A stretch of 64,000 bases of DNA, from the NCBI GenBank assembly GCA_034416335.1, contig DAOULV010000022.1, positions 124,001-188,000 on the forward strand. The letters run 5' to 3'. Every line of letters starts with the position of its first letter. The first letter of the stretch is position 1. This DNA is from MGML01 sp034416335. Lineage in GTDB: Bacteria; Chloroflexota; Dehalococcoidia; Dehalococcoidales; UBA2162. The translations under genes and the position numbers were made by a program. Below are positions 44,503 through 50,998 of this stretch, one piece after another. A model generated the notes under the pieces. The model made no database searches, was not told the origin of the DNA, and saw nothing but the letters and a program-made list of their open reading frames with translations.

Positions 44503-44535
44503 TTGCCACGCCACGATATTATCGTGGCGTGGCAA
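44503..44535. repeat. Near-perfect palindrome TTGCCACGCCACGATA / TATCGTGGCGTGGCAA
   Basis: 16-bp perfect arms around a single T. The arm start TTGCCACGCC is shared with the dispersed repeats. It lies 16 bp after the methyltransferase stop and could act as a factor-dependent terminator or mRNA 3' stabiliser; there is no adjacent T-run. Confidence 0.75.
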
Positions 44536-44550
44536 TCACGAATGAATATG

Positions 44551-45300
44551 TTATTTATATCCGACAGTTATAAGCTGCCTTGCCGTCTGGTTATAGGGAT
44601 TGCCGTCCAGGTCGCCGAAAAGTTCAACTCCGCTGAAGCCGCAGTCTTTGAGAAGAGCAATCATTTCAGTTCCGGCGTAAAGCCGGTGTGTAACCTCGCC
44701 CTCCTTGCGTTCGTTGCCGTCGATAAGTATCCAGCGATTCCACATCCAGCTCCAGTTATTTCGAGCCTCCCTTTCCTGGAGCCAGATGACCCCGTCTGTT
44801 TCAGTCCAGCCGCGCTCCTGGAATATTCTGGCCAGTGTCTCCTTGCCGTGTGTCTGCATAACCAGCTTGCCGCCGGGTTTCAGCGAAGTACACGCATTCA
44901 AAATTACCTGCCTGTCTTCTTCAGGGTCTTCGAAATAGCTCCATGAAGTGTACATGCTTATAACGCAGTCGAAGGAATCAGGTCGAACGAATCTCCGCAT
45001 ATCATCCTGAAGGAACTCGATATCCAGTTTTTCTTCACCGGCTTTTTCCCGGGCCTGCTTAAGGTAGTTCGAGGTGCGGTCGACGCCGGTCACCCGGAAT
45101 CCGCGACGAGCCAGTTCGAGTGAACACCGCCCGACACCGCAGCAGAGGTCGAGGACGGAAGCGCCGGGTTCCAGTCCTGTCAGGATTGTTACCTTCTCCA
45201 TTTCCTCTTTAGCGGCGGCTATCTTTTCGGGGATAAACATCAAGGGCCCCCATGTTTCCCAGAACGAGTCATCCTCGTGCCAGGGTTTTGTCTTATCCAT
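44551..45300 (-). CDS. Class I SAM-dependent methyltransferase
   Basis: 249 residues. Motif I VLDLCCGVGRCSLELARRGFRVTGVD, motif post-II LQDDMRRF and motif IV FDCVISMYTSWSYF fit small-molecule methyltransferases. A C-terminal beta segment ends GNPYNQTARQLITVGYK. It follows the next gene by 17 bp and shares its attenuator-type leader. Substrate unknown. Confidence 0.88.
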   Translation of the reverse strand: MDKTKPWHEDDSFWETWGPLMFIPEKIAAAKEEMEKVTILTGLEPGASVLDLCCGVGRCSLELARRGFRVTGVDRTSNYLKQAREKAGEEKLDIEFLQDDMRRFVRPDSFDCVISMYTSWSYFEDPEEDRQVILNACTSLKPGGKLVMQTHGKETLARIFQERGWTETDGVIWLQEREARNNWSWMWNRWILIDGNERKEGEVTHRLYAGTEMIALLKDCGFSGVELFGDLDGNPYNQTARQLITVGYK

Positions 45301-45317
45301 TATTACCTCCGTAAGTA

Positions 45318-46070
45318 TTATTTGTTTATTATCCAGACCATTTCCTGGTTAATCGATTCAAGCGGCTGGTAATCGAACCCGCCGTAAACCTGCCAAGCGG
45401 AAAATCCCGCCAGCCTCAGCATAAGTTCGAATTCGCGTTTGTAGATGTAAGCCAGCTCCGCCTTGAATCGCGATACCTTTCTGCCGTCCTGTTTCCAGGT
45501 GAATTCGGTGACGATCACCTGGTCGGGTTCACTGACGAAATCCGACCAGGTAACAAGCTCCATTCCTTCAACCGGCTTAACCAGGGGCCTGCCGGTCTCT
45601 TTTCCGTAATTGCTGCCTATAACATGCCGGCTGGGGTAGAAGAAATTCATTACCAGCCGGCCGTTATCGGCAAGGTGTTTCCGGCAGCACTCCAGTGTGG
45701 ATAACTGGTCTTCGGTGGTGACGTTATGGAGGAACGACCGTGCCGGGATGATTATCATCTCGAAGGTGTCGTCAAGGCTGAAATTCCTCATATCTGCCTG
45801 GTATACATCGGGTGTAAGGTTCATCTCATCTGCTTTCTTCCTGAGTCCGTCCAGCATTTGTTGCGAAATGTCGATGCCGTGAATATCGATTCCGGCCCGG
45901 AGTAATTCCAGGTAGACTCTGCCGCTGCCGCAGGCGACTTCGAGCACCTTACCCCCGGCTTCTTTTGTTATGCTCGTGTAGAAGGGGATATCTCCGAAAT
46001 TAGCCCCGAAAGTGAGATCATAGTACTCCGGGTCATAGCCTTCGAACTTTCCAGATTTCCTGTTAACCAT
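45318..46070 (-). CDS. Class I SAM-dependent methyltransferase
   Basis: 250 residues. Motif I VLEVACGSGRVYLELLRAGI, then HGIDIS, a post-II YQADMRNFSL and a motif IV-like MIIIPARSFLHN. Resembles methyltransferases of the Methyltransf_25/UbiE type acting on small molecules. GGAGGAATAT precedes the ATG. It is the first gene of a two-methyltransferase operon with a consensus promoter and a structured leader. Confidence 0.88.
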   Translation of the reverse strand: MVNRKSGKFEGYDPEYYDLTFGANFGDIPFYTSITKEAGGKVLEVACGSGRVYLELLRAGIDIHGIDISQQMLDGLRKKADEMNLTPDVYQADMRNFSLDDTFEMIIIPARSFLHNVTTEDQLSTLECCRKHLADNGRLVMNFFYPSRHVIGSNYGKETGRPLVKPVEGMELVTWSDFVSEPDQVIVTEFTWKQDGRKVSRFKAELAYIYKREFELMLRLAGFSAWQVYGGFDYQPLESINQEMVWIINK

Positions 46071-46100
46071 ATATTCCTCCTTGAATTTATTGCTTTTCGT

Positions 46101-46272
46101 GAAAAGAAAAAGCCCGGGATTTCTGCTTCCCGGGCCCGGTTTTGTTTCTTTTCAGTTGAGTGGTTTTCTAAGTCAGGTGTAGTAACTGGAAACGCACCAG
46201 ACCCGGCGAAGGGCTCTTGCCGGTAATAACGATGGCTGTATGAGACTGTGCGTTCCAGTAGTGTTTATTCAT
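46101..46272 (-). promoter_or_regulatory. Structured leader with 34-codon ORF and terminator before the methyltransferase pair
   Basis: Minus strand: an ORF of 34 codons (46272-46168; begins MNKHYWNAQSH). Its DNA folds into a long stem, CTGGAACGCAC (46258-46248) with GTGCGTTTCCAG (46197-46186, one bulge), capped by an inner ACCGGC/GCCGGGT hairpin. Then a terminator GCCCGGGA (46135-46128) / TCCCGGGC (46119-46112) with TTTTTCTTTT, 30 nt before the gene start. No known riboswitch class recognised. Confidence 0.6.
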
Positions 46273-46308
46273 TTTCAACGATTTTCCGGGTTCTATTCAG
46301 GTGATTGA

Positions 46309-46337
46309 ATTATATGACGGATATCGTGGGCTGTCAA
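46309..46337 (-). promoter_or_regulatory. Perfect consensus sigma70 promoter of the methyltransferase pair
   Basis: TTGACA (46337-46332), 17 bp, TATAAT (46314-46309) on the minus strand, start near 46302. Confidence 0.85.
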
Positions 46338-46345
46338 TATGGTCT

Positions 46346-46470
46346 TCTCGTCATTGCGAAGAGTGACGGATAATTTCAGCCGCCACTGTCATTGCGAGGA
46401 GTCCGCCTGTGGCGAACGACGTGGCAATCTCTATTTACGAACCTGGAGATTGCTTCGACCACCTCCGGTG
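46346..46470. repeat. Dispersed palindromic repeat, copy 3
   Basis: CGTCATTGCGAAGAGTGACGG, then GTCATTGCGAGGAGTCCGCC..CGACGTGGCAATCTCTA, then GAGATTGCTTCGACCACCTC and an inverted ACTCGCAATAACA. Confidence 0.75.
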
Positions 46471-46493
46471 GACTCGCAATAACACATTCTTTT

Positions 46494-46612
46494 GTCATTC
46501 CGTGCTTGACACGGGATCCAGAAATCTTGAGGAGATGAAATTCAACGTTAACCCGGGAGATGTATCTGCTGTCGAGGTATTCTGGATTCCCGCCTGCGCT
46601 GGAATGACAGAG
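46494..46612. repeat. Second repeat family (TCATTCCGTGC...GGGATCCAGA / TTCTGGATTCCCGCC...GGAATGACAG), copy 1
   Basis: Two inverted units: GTCATTCCGTGCTTGACACG..ATCCAGA and TCTGGATTCCCGCCTGCGCT..AATGACAG. The same units, in the same order, recur at 54430-54552. Confidence 0.7.
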
Positions 46613-46629
46613 CCGCAATGTGCCCCACC

Positions 46630-46680
46630 ACTGTCATTGCGAGGAGTCCGCCTGTGGCGGACGACGTGGCAATCTCTACA
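46630..46680. repeat. Dispersed palindromic repeat, copy 4
   Basis: GTCATTGCGAGGAGTCCGCC, a TGTGGCGGACGACG centre and TGGCAATCTCTAC; one half-unit. A third motif, CCTCTCC...GGAAAGGGGGTTCTTCG (46702-46766), follows and recurs at 54203-54255. Confidence 0.75.
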
Positions 46681-46877
46681 AATGTATTCTGTTCCTCCAT
46701 TTTATCCTCTCCCCCTGTCATGAAGCACGCCCCTCTCCTTACAAATAAGGAAAGGGGGTTCTTCGAAAATAGGACATTTTGCAGAGGACGTTTATTTGTT
46801 AAAGAGATGGATAGAACCTCGATGTGAATAGAGGGCGTGGGAAGGAAAAGGATGGGAGAGTGTATGACCGTGCATAC

Positions 46878-46906
46878 TTGACTGTACAGGCGGCACTGAC
46901 TACAAT
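46878..46906 (+). promoter_or_regulatory. Promoter of tRNA-Leu
   Basis: TTGACT, 17 bp, TACAAT; start would be about 4 nt before the mature tRNA. Confidence 0.65.
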
Positions 46907-46915
46907 ATCAGGCAG

Positions 46916-47000
46916 GCCGGGATGGCGGAATTGGCAGACGCAGCGGACTTAAAATCCGCCGCCGCAAGGCTTGTGGGTTCGAGTCCCTCTCCCGGCACCA
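46916..47000 (+). tRNA. tRNA-Leu (TAA)
   Basis: Acceptor GCCGGGA pairs with TCCCGGC, discriminator A, encoded CCA. Anticodon arm GCGGA-CTTAAAA-TCCGC gives UAA; a long variable arm (CGCCGCAAGGCTT) marks it as class II; T-arm GTGGG-TTCGAGT-CCCTC (one mismatch). Fully functional in appearance. Confidence 0.93.
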
Positions 47001-47029
47001 CGCAGACCTGGCAAAAAGCGGGTGATTCG

Positions 47030-47998
47030 ATGCCGCCAGTCAAACTTAACCATAAAGAGGTCATCTCTCTTACTCCCCGTCCGCCTTATAACTTCGATGC
47101 CAATTTCCACAAACCCTCTTATTTCCCTTCTTCGGACTACGCCTGGGAAGAGGGCATCTGCTGGTTAACTATGCTCTGGCAGGGACGGGAACTGGGGTTG
47201 AAATTTGAAAACCGGGGGACGATAGATAATCCGGAAATAAAGACCGGCATTTATTCCCGGGAAGCACTGTCCGAAGATTATATTAAAGGACTCATCCCCG
47301 AGCTTGGATGGAGGTTTAACCTTGATTCCGATATATCCGGCTTTTATGACGATTATAAAAACGACGCAGTCCTCGGTCCTGTCCTGGACAGGTGGAAAGG
47401 AATGAAGCCAAGAGCCAGTAATTCTCTCTACGAATCGCTGGTTATTTACATAGTCCTCCAGAACGCGACCGTAAGGCGCTCCGTCCAGATGCTGGAGAAC
47501 CTGTTCGAGCGGTTCGGCAGCAGGCTGGAGTACAACAGTAAAGTCCTTTCCGCATTCTGGGAACCGGCTGTTATGGCAGAAGCATCCGAGCAGGAACTGA
47601 GAGACCTGAAACTTGGTTACCGGGCTAAGTTTCTCAAAAGGATTACAGAGCAGTTCACCAATAATGAGATTGACGGTTTTACCCTGAGAAAAATGGGCAG
47701 GGGAGAAGTCAAAAACGAGATGCTGAAGCTTTACGGTATCGGCCCGGCATCGGTCGAATACCTGCTTTTCGAGGATTTCTATTTTTACGGTACGCTGGAA
47801 ACAATTCCGCCGTGGGAACAGAAGATAATGTCGAGGTTGATTTTCAACGAGGAGCTGGTCTCAACGGAAAAACTGCTCGGGTTCTTCCACCGGTTCACAG
47901 GATGGGAAAAACTGGCTTTCCACTATCTATGGGAGGACATTTTCTGGAGAAGAAAATACGAACACATCGAGTGGCTGGAAAAAGAGATAAGGCTGTGA
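47030..47998 (+). CDS. HhH-GPD family DNA glycosylase-like protein
   Basis: 322 residues. An AlkA-like N-terminal part (about 1-90, YNFDANFHKPSYFP) is followed by the helical HhH-GPD domain; the helix-hairpin-helix is LKLYGIGPASVEYLLF (about residue 240). The position after it where AlkA/Nth carry the catalytic Asp reads TIPPWEQKI, so the Asp is absent or replaced. It may be an inactive or altered base-excision enzyme. It lies 30 bp after tRNA-Leu and just before a tRNA pseudogene. Confidence 0.8.
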   Translation: MPPVKLNHKEVISLTPRPPYNFDANFHKPSYFPSSDYAWEEGICWLTMLWQGRELGLKFENRGTIDNPEIKTGIYSREALSEDYIKGLIPELGWRFNLDSDISGFYDDYKNDAVLGPVLDRWKGMKPRASNSLYESLVIYIVLQNATVRRSVQMLENLFERFGSRLEYNSKVLSAFWEPAVMAEASEQELRDLKLGYRAKFLKRITEQFTNNEIDGFTLRKMGRGEVKNEMLKLYGIGPASVEYLLFEDFYFYGTLETIPPWEQKIMSRLIFNEELVSTEKLLGFFHRFTGWEKLAFHYLWEDIFWRRKYEHIEWLEKEIRL

Positions 47999-48004
47999 GA
48001 CGGG

Positions 48005-48089
48005 GCTGGATTTGAGGTATTGGCAGACGCAGCGGACCTAATATCCGCCGCCGTAGGGCTTGCAGGTCCGAGTCCCTCTCCCGGCACCA
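48005..48089 (+). pseudogene. Decayed tRNA-Leu copy 1
   Basis: Aligns over the full 85 nt with the intact tRNA-Leu, sharing ATTGGCAGACGCAGCGGA, TCCGCCGCCG, GGCTTG and TCCCTCTCCCGGCACCA. Mismatches break the acceptor end (GCTGGAT), the T-stem and the T-loop (TCCGAGT for TTCGAGT), so it is not functional. Confidence 0.85.
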
Positions 48090-48137
48090 GTACTCATAAT
48101 ATGTTTAATATATCTCATCCTGAGTAGCAGGTTTCTT

Positions 48138-48476
48138 TTACCCGAACTCGCTTACAGACTGGTTCCACACAGCTCTCGTATATCTTTCAACCTCTGCAAA
48201 ACTGCCGAGCGCGACATGCCAGGTGAATATTGCCCCCGGGTCTGCAGGGTCGGTGACAACGTTCAGACTCACATCCTCCCTGCCGAGGTTGAACTTCTGG
48301 GCAACGGCATTACCCGTGTGCACGGTGCAGTCTTTAAGCACCTGTTCCAGTTCGGAGGCAGACCAGTTCTTTGCCTGTTGCCGGGGGAATTGACACGAAA
48401 CGATCAAAGAGCCGACTTCACCCTGCCTGTCGGCAGTCTGGTTTCCACGTCCGAACAGCTTCTTCCAGAAACTCAT
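48138..48476 (-). CDS. Uncharacterised small protein
   Basis: 112 residues, begins MSFWKKLFGRG. Probably mixed alpha/beta: GSLIVSCQFPR, ASELEQVLKDCTVH and TDPADPGAIFTWHVALG. No recognisable motif. It lies alone between two tRNA-Leu remnants and is read against them. Confidence 0.6.
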   Translation of the reverse strand: MSFWKKLFGRGNQTADRQGEVGSLIVSCQFPRQQAKNWSASELEQVLKDCTVHTGNAVAQKFNLGREDVSLNVVTDPADPGAIFTWHVALGSFAEVERYTRAVWNQSVSEFG

Positions 48477-48575
48477 CTCGATTTCACTCCTGCGGTACCC
48501 GTTCAGTATTTGCTATATATGATAGCCTAACTTGCTGCCCGGCGCTATGGTTCAGAATAAAAAATTGATAATTAT

Positions 48576-48637
48576 GACAGCGGATTATTATTCCGCCATC
48601 GCAGGGCTTGCAGGTTCATGCCTCTCTCCCGGCACCA
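48576..48637 (+). pseudogene. Decayed tRNA-Leu copy 2 (3' two-thirds)
   Basis: GACAGCGGATTATTATTCCG resembles the anticodon arm; GGGCTTGCAGG and CTCTCCCGGCACCA match the variable, T-arm and acceptor end of tRNA-Leu. The 5' third is not recognisable. Confidence 0.75.
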
Positions 48638-48688
48638 GAAAGTAAAAAAGCCCCGCGAAAGCAAGGCTTTCTTGTCAGAAGTTATGAT

Positions 48689-49018
48689 TTACCGTTTAGA
48701 TTCAAAGCTTTTGATATGCCAGTGCATGTGAGGAGTGACACCGGGGTCGATAGCGTTGGATTCGATGAAGAAGCCGGTTTTATCGAGTCCCATTTCAACC
48801 GCGGCTTTCTGGACGGCGGTCATCATCGAGGAAAGGAGGTCGCCGTCGAGGGCTGCCGGGTCCATCAGCGATGGGACATGCTGCTTGGGAATGGCGACGG
48901 CGTGGTGTTCCGCCGCCGGGTCGGGGTGATAGAAGACGAGGACACGTTCGTCTTCCCATATTTTCTTTATTTCCATTTTGCCGGACAGAACGTCCTCGCA
49001 ATACCAGTCGCGCCGCAT
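48689..49018 (-). CDS. HIT-family nucleotide-binding protein
   Basis: 109 residues, histidine-triad fold. The signature TPHMHWHIKSF (HxHxH) is at the C-terminus; HHAVAIPKQHVPSLMD lies in the middle, and CEDVLSGKMEIKKIWEDERVL at the start. Members hydrolyse or bind nucleoside phosphoramidates and related nucleotides. Starts 5 bp after the redox-protein gene, so it belongs to the transketolase-redox operon. Confidence 0.88.
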   Translation of the reverse strand: MRRDWYCEDVLSGKMEIKKIWEDERVLVFYHPDPAAEHHAVAIPKQHVPSLMDPAALDGDLLSSMMTAVQKAAVEMGLDKTGFFIESNAIDPGVTPHMHWHIKSFESKR

Positions 49019-49023
49019 CGTCC

Positions 49024-49494
49024 TTACTCCTCGAGTTCGACGAGTTTTTCAACGGCGAACCTGACGTATCCGGCGCAAATGCCCTGTTTTTCCGGATTAC
49101 CGAAAAACTGTTTAGCATCTTCGGGATTGGAGAAGTCCAGGCCTACGAGTTCCAGGCAGTTAATCGAGCCGAATTTTTCCTTGAACTGCCTGACTATCTC
49201 TCCGGTCTTCTTGATAGCCTGTTCACGGGCTTTCTGTTCCTTTTCTTTCTCCCCGGAAGTATCCCGGTGGCGGAAACCGAGGGCGATGCCGAGTCCGGAA
49301 ACGGCGCCGCAGATGCCGTCCTGGTGACCGGCTATTCCGCCGAAGAAAGCGGTGCCCGCCCACAACATGGCGTCGTCATCGAAGCCGTAGGCTTTGTGCA
49401 TGACCTGCACGGTGGTCGGGCCTCAATGAGCGCCTTCGAGCATTAATTTTTCAGCGAGTTCTCCGGCTTCCTGCTTTGTCAGTTTCAGTTTCAT
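49024..49494 (-). CDS. C_GCAxxG_C_C family redox protein with in-frame UGA at codon 24 (candidate selenoprotein A)
   Basis: 156 residues if UGA is read as selenocysteine. Without this reading only residues 29-156 would be called (start at 49410). The frame continues upstream through one TGA (49425-49423) to ATG 49494: ...LEGAH-U-GPTTVQVMHKAYG. The rest fits PF09719: WAGTAFFGGIAGHQDGICG then AVSGLG, a mid Cys in INCLEL and a late Cys in GICAGYVRF. Family members have Cys at the UGA position. AGGTAGGT precedes the ATG, with TATAAT boxes just upstream (49510-49535). Confidence 0.82.
49396..49410 (-). promoter_or_regulatory. Candidate bacterial SECIS hairpin, gene A
   Basis: Minus strand: GTGCA-GGTCA-TGCAC, 5-bp perfect stem. 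It begins 12 nt after the UGA and its first loop G is 18 nt downstream. Confidence 0.6.
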
Positions 49495-49534
49495 TTTGAC
49501 CTACCTATTATACTAATTATACTAAATTTTCTGG

Positions 49535-49554
49535 ATACCGGCGAAAGCCGGTAT
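49535..49554. repeat. Short hairpin ATACCGGC-GAAA-GCCGGTAT between the two redox genes
   Basis: 8-bp perfect arms; core of the TGGATACCGGCGAAAGCCGG repeat type, related to CCGGCGGAAGCCGGAATCC at 54439. Confidence 0.7.
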
Positions 49555-49586
49555 GGGATATAAAAGTGCACAACAGACGAAGTTTA

Positions 49587-50054
49587 TCAATCGAGTTTGA
49601 ATAGTTTTTCAACGACGAACCGAACGTAACCATTGCACAGTTCCTTGCGTTGTTCGGAGTCCATGTAACGTTTGACATCCTCTTCGCCGGTGTCGGGAAT
49701 GTCGAGCAGGTCCTGGCAGATGATAGAACCGAAGTCGTCCTTGAACGCCTGGACGAGCTCGGAGGTCTTAGCCCGTGCTTCTTCTTTCGCTTTGTCTGCC
49801 TTTTCATTATCTCCCGGCGGCACCCGATACCGGAATCCGGGGTAAATCCCCAGGGCGGACACGGCTCCGCATACACCATCGGTGTGGCGGGATATTCCGC
49901 CGAAGAAATTGGTCCCCGCCCAGAGCATGGAGTCGTCGCCACGCCCGTTCGCTTCCCACATGACCTGCAGGATGCTGGGCCCTCAGTGGTATTCCATATC
50001 CATATATTTCTGGACGCGTTTCAGTGCTTCTTCGACAGGGAATTCCAGGCTCAT
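49587..50054 (-). CDS. C_GCAxxG_C_C family redox protein with in-frame UGA at codon 24 (candidate selenoprotein B)
   Basis: 155 residues if UGA (49985-49983) is selenocysteine; otherwise only residues 32-155 would be called (start at 49961). Context is ...MDMEYH-U-GPSILQVMWEANG, directly comparable with the neighbour's H-U-GP. Remaining conserved points: WAGTNFFGGISRHTDGVCG, then AVSALG, SIICQDLL and ELCNGYVRFVVEKL. The ATG lies 2 bp after the transketolase stop, suggesting translational coupling. The protein is about 40% identical by eye to protein A. Confidence 0.82.
49955..49971 (-). promoter_or_regulatory. Candidate bacterial SECIS hairpin, gene B
   Basis: Minus strand: CCTGCA-GGTCA-TGTGGG, a 6-bp stem with two G-U pairs and the same loop as in gene A; first loop G again 18 nt after the UGA. 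Confidence 0.6.
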
Positions 50055-50056
50055 TG

Positions 50057-50998
50057 TCAGCTCGTTTTTCTCTTAAGTACTTTTTTCACCGCTTCTTCTA
50101 TGTCGGAAGCAGTCAGGCCGTATTTTTTCAGCAGTTCGGGAGGAGAGCCGGATTCAGCGTATCTGTGGAGGGCGACGAATTCCATCGGAGCCGGAGCGTT
50201 TTTCGCGGCTGCCTGTGCCACCGCGGCGGCGAGGCCCCCGTGTTCGAGGTGCTCTTCCGCGGTAACGATGGCGCCGGTTTCCCGGGCAGCCCTGACTACA
50301 GCAGCTTCATCGATGGGTTTGAGCGTGGACATATTGATTACGCGGCAGCCGATACCTTCTCCGGCAAGGTTTTCGGCGGCTTCGACGGCGGCGGCAACCA
50401 TTATACCGATTGCTATAATCGTTACGTCTTTACCCGGTCTCAGTTCGCTGGCCCTGCCGGGCTCGAATTTATAATCATCGCCGTAGAGGATGGGAGTTTT
50501 CAGGCGCGGGAGCCTAATATAGACGGGTCCCTGCAGTGCCGCGGCAGCCCTGACCGCCTGCGCGGTTTCCGGGCCGTCGGCGGGAACGATGACGGTGAAG
50601 GTAGGCAGAGACGTAATTAGAGAAAGGTCTTCTATCGCCTGGTGGGTCGAGCCGTCTTCACCTACGGAAAGACCGCCGTGGGTAACGACCAGTTTCACGT
50701 TCAGCGAAGACTGGGCGATGGACACTCTTACCTGGTCGAAGCAGCGTCCCGGCACGAATACGGCGAAGGTGCTGGCGAAAGGTATTTTACTCGAAGCCGC
50801 CAGTCCGGCGGCGATGGTGACCATATTCTGTTCGGCGATTCCGCAGTCGAAGAACCGGTCCGGAAACTCGGCGGCGAAGAGTTTTGTCTGGGTCGATGCC
50901 GAAAGGTCGGCATCGAGTACCACTATGTCGGGATTTTCTCTGCCCAGTTCTACCAGGGTTTTACCGTAGACTTCCCTCATAGCAACTTCTTCAGCCAT
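50057..50998 (-). CDS. Transketolase, C-terminal subunit (split form)
   Basis: 313 residues containing the pyrimidine-binding and C-terminal domains: DADLSASTQTKLFAAEFPDRFFDCGIAEQNM, then FASTFAVFVPGR, GEDGSTHQAIEDL and the C-terminal GIMVAAAVEAAE. The two-subunit form is frequent in archaea and anaerobes. Start and stop abut the neighbouring genes (1-bp overlap with the N-terminal subunit). Pentose phosphate interconversion. Confidence 0.94.
   Translation of the reverse strand: MAEEVAMREVYGKTLVELGRENPDIVVLDADLSASTQTKLFAAEFPDRFFDCGIAEQNMVTIAAGLAASSKIPFASTFAVFVPGRCFDQVRVSIAQSSLNVKLVVTHGGLSVGEDGSTHQAIEDLSLITSLPTFTVIVPADGPETAQAVRAAAALQGPVYIRLPRLKTPILYGDDYKFEPGRASELRPGKDVTIIAIGIMVAAAVEAAENLAGEGIGCRVINMSTLKPIDEAAVVRAARETGAIVTAEEHLEHGGLAAAVAQAAAKNAPAPMEFVALHRYAESGSPPELLKKYGLTASDIEEAVKKVLKRKTS

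Noticed and set aside
48040..48089. Second functional tRNA-Leu
   Set aside because: Acceptor and T-stem mismatches and altered T-loop; called pseudogene.
49024..49961. Reading the two redox genes as ordinary genes starting at 49410 and 49961
   Set aside because: Would remove the N-terminal redox position in both, leave starts without ribosome sites, and ignore two matched upstream frames.
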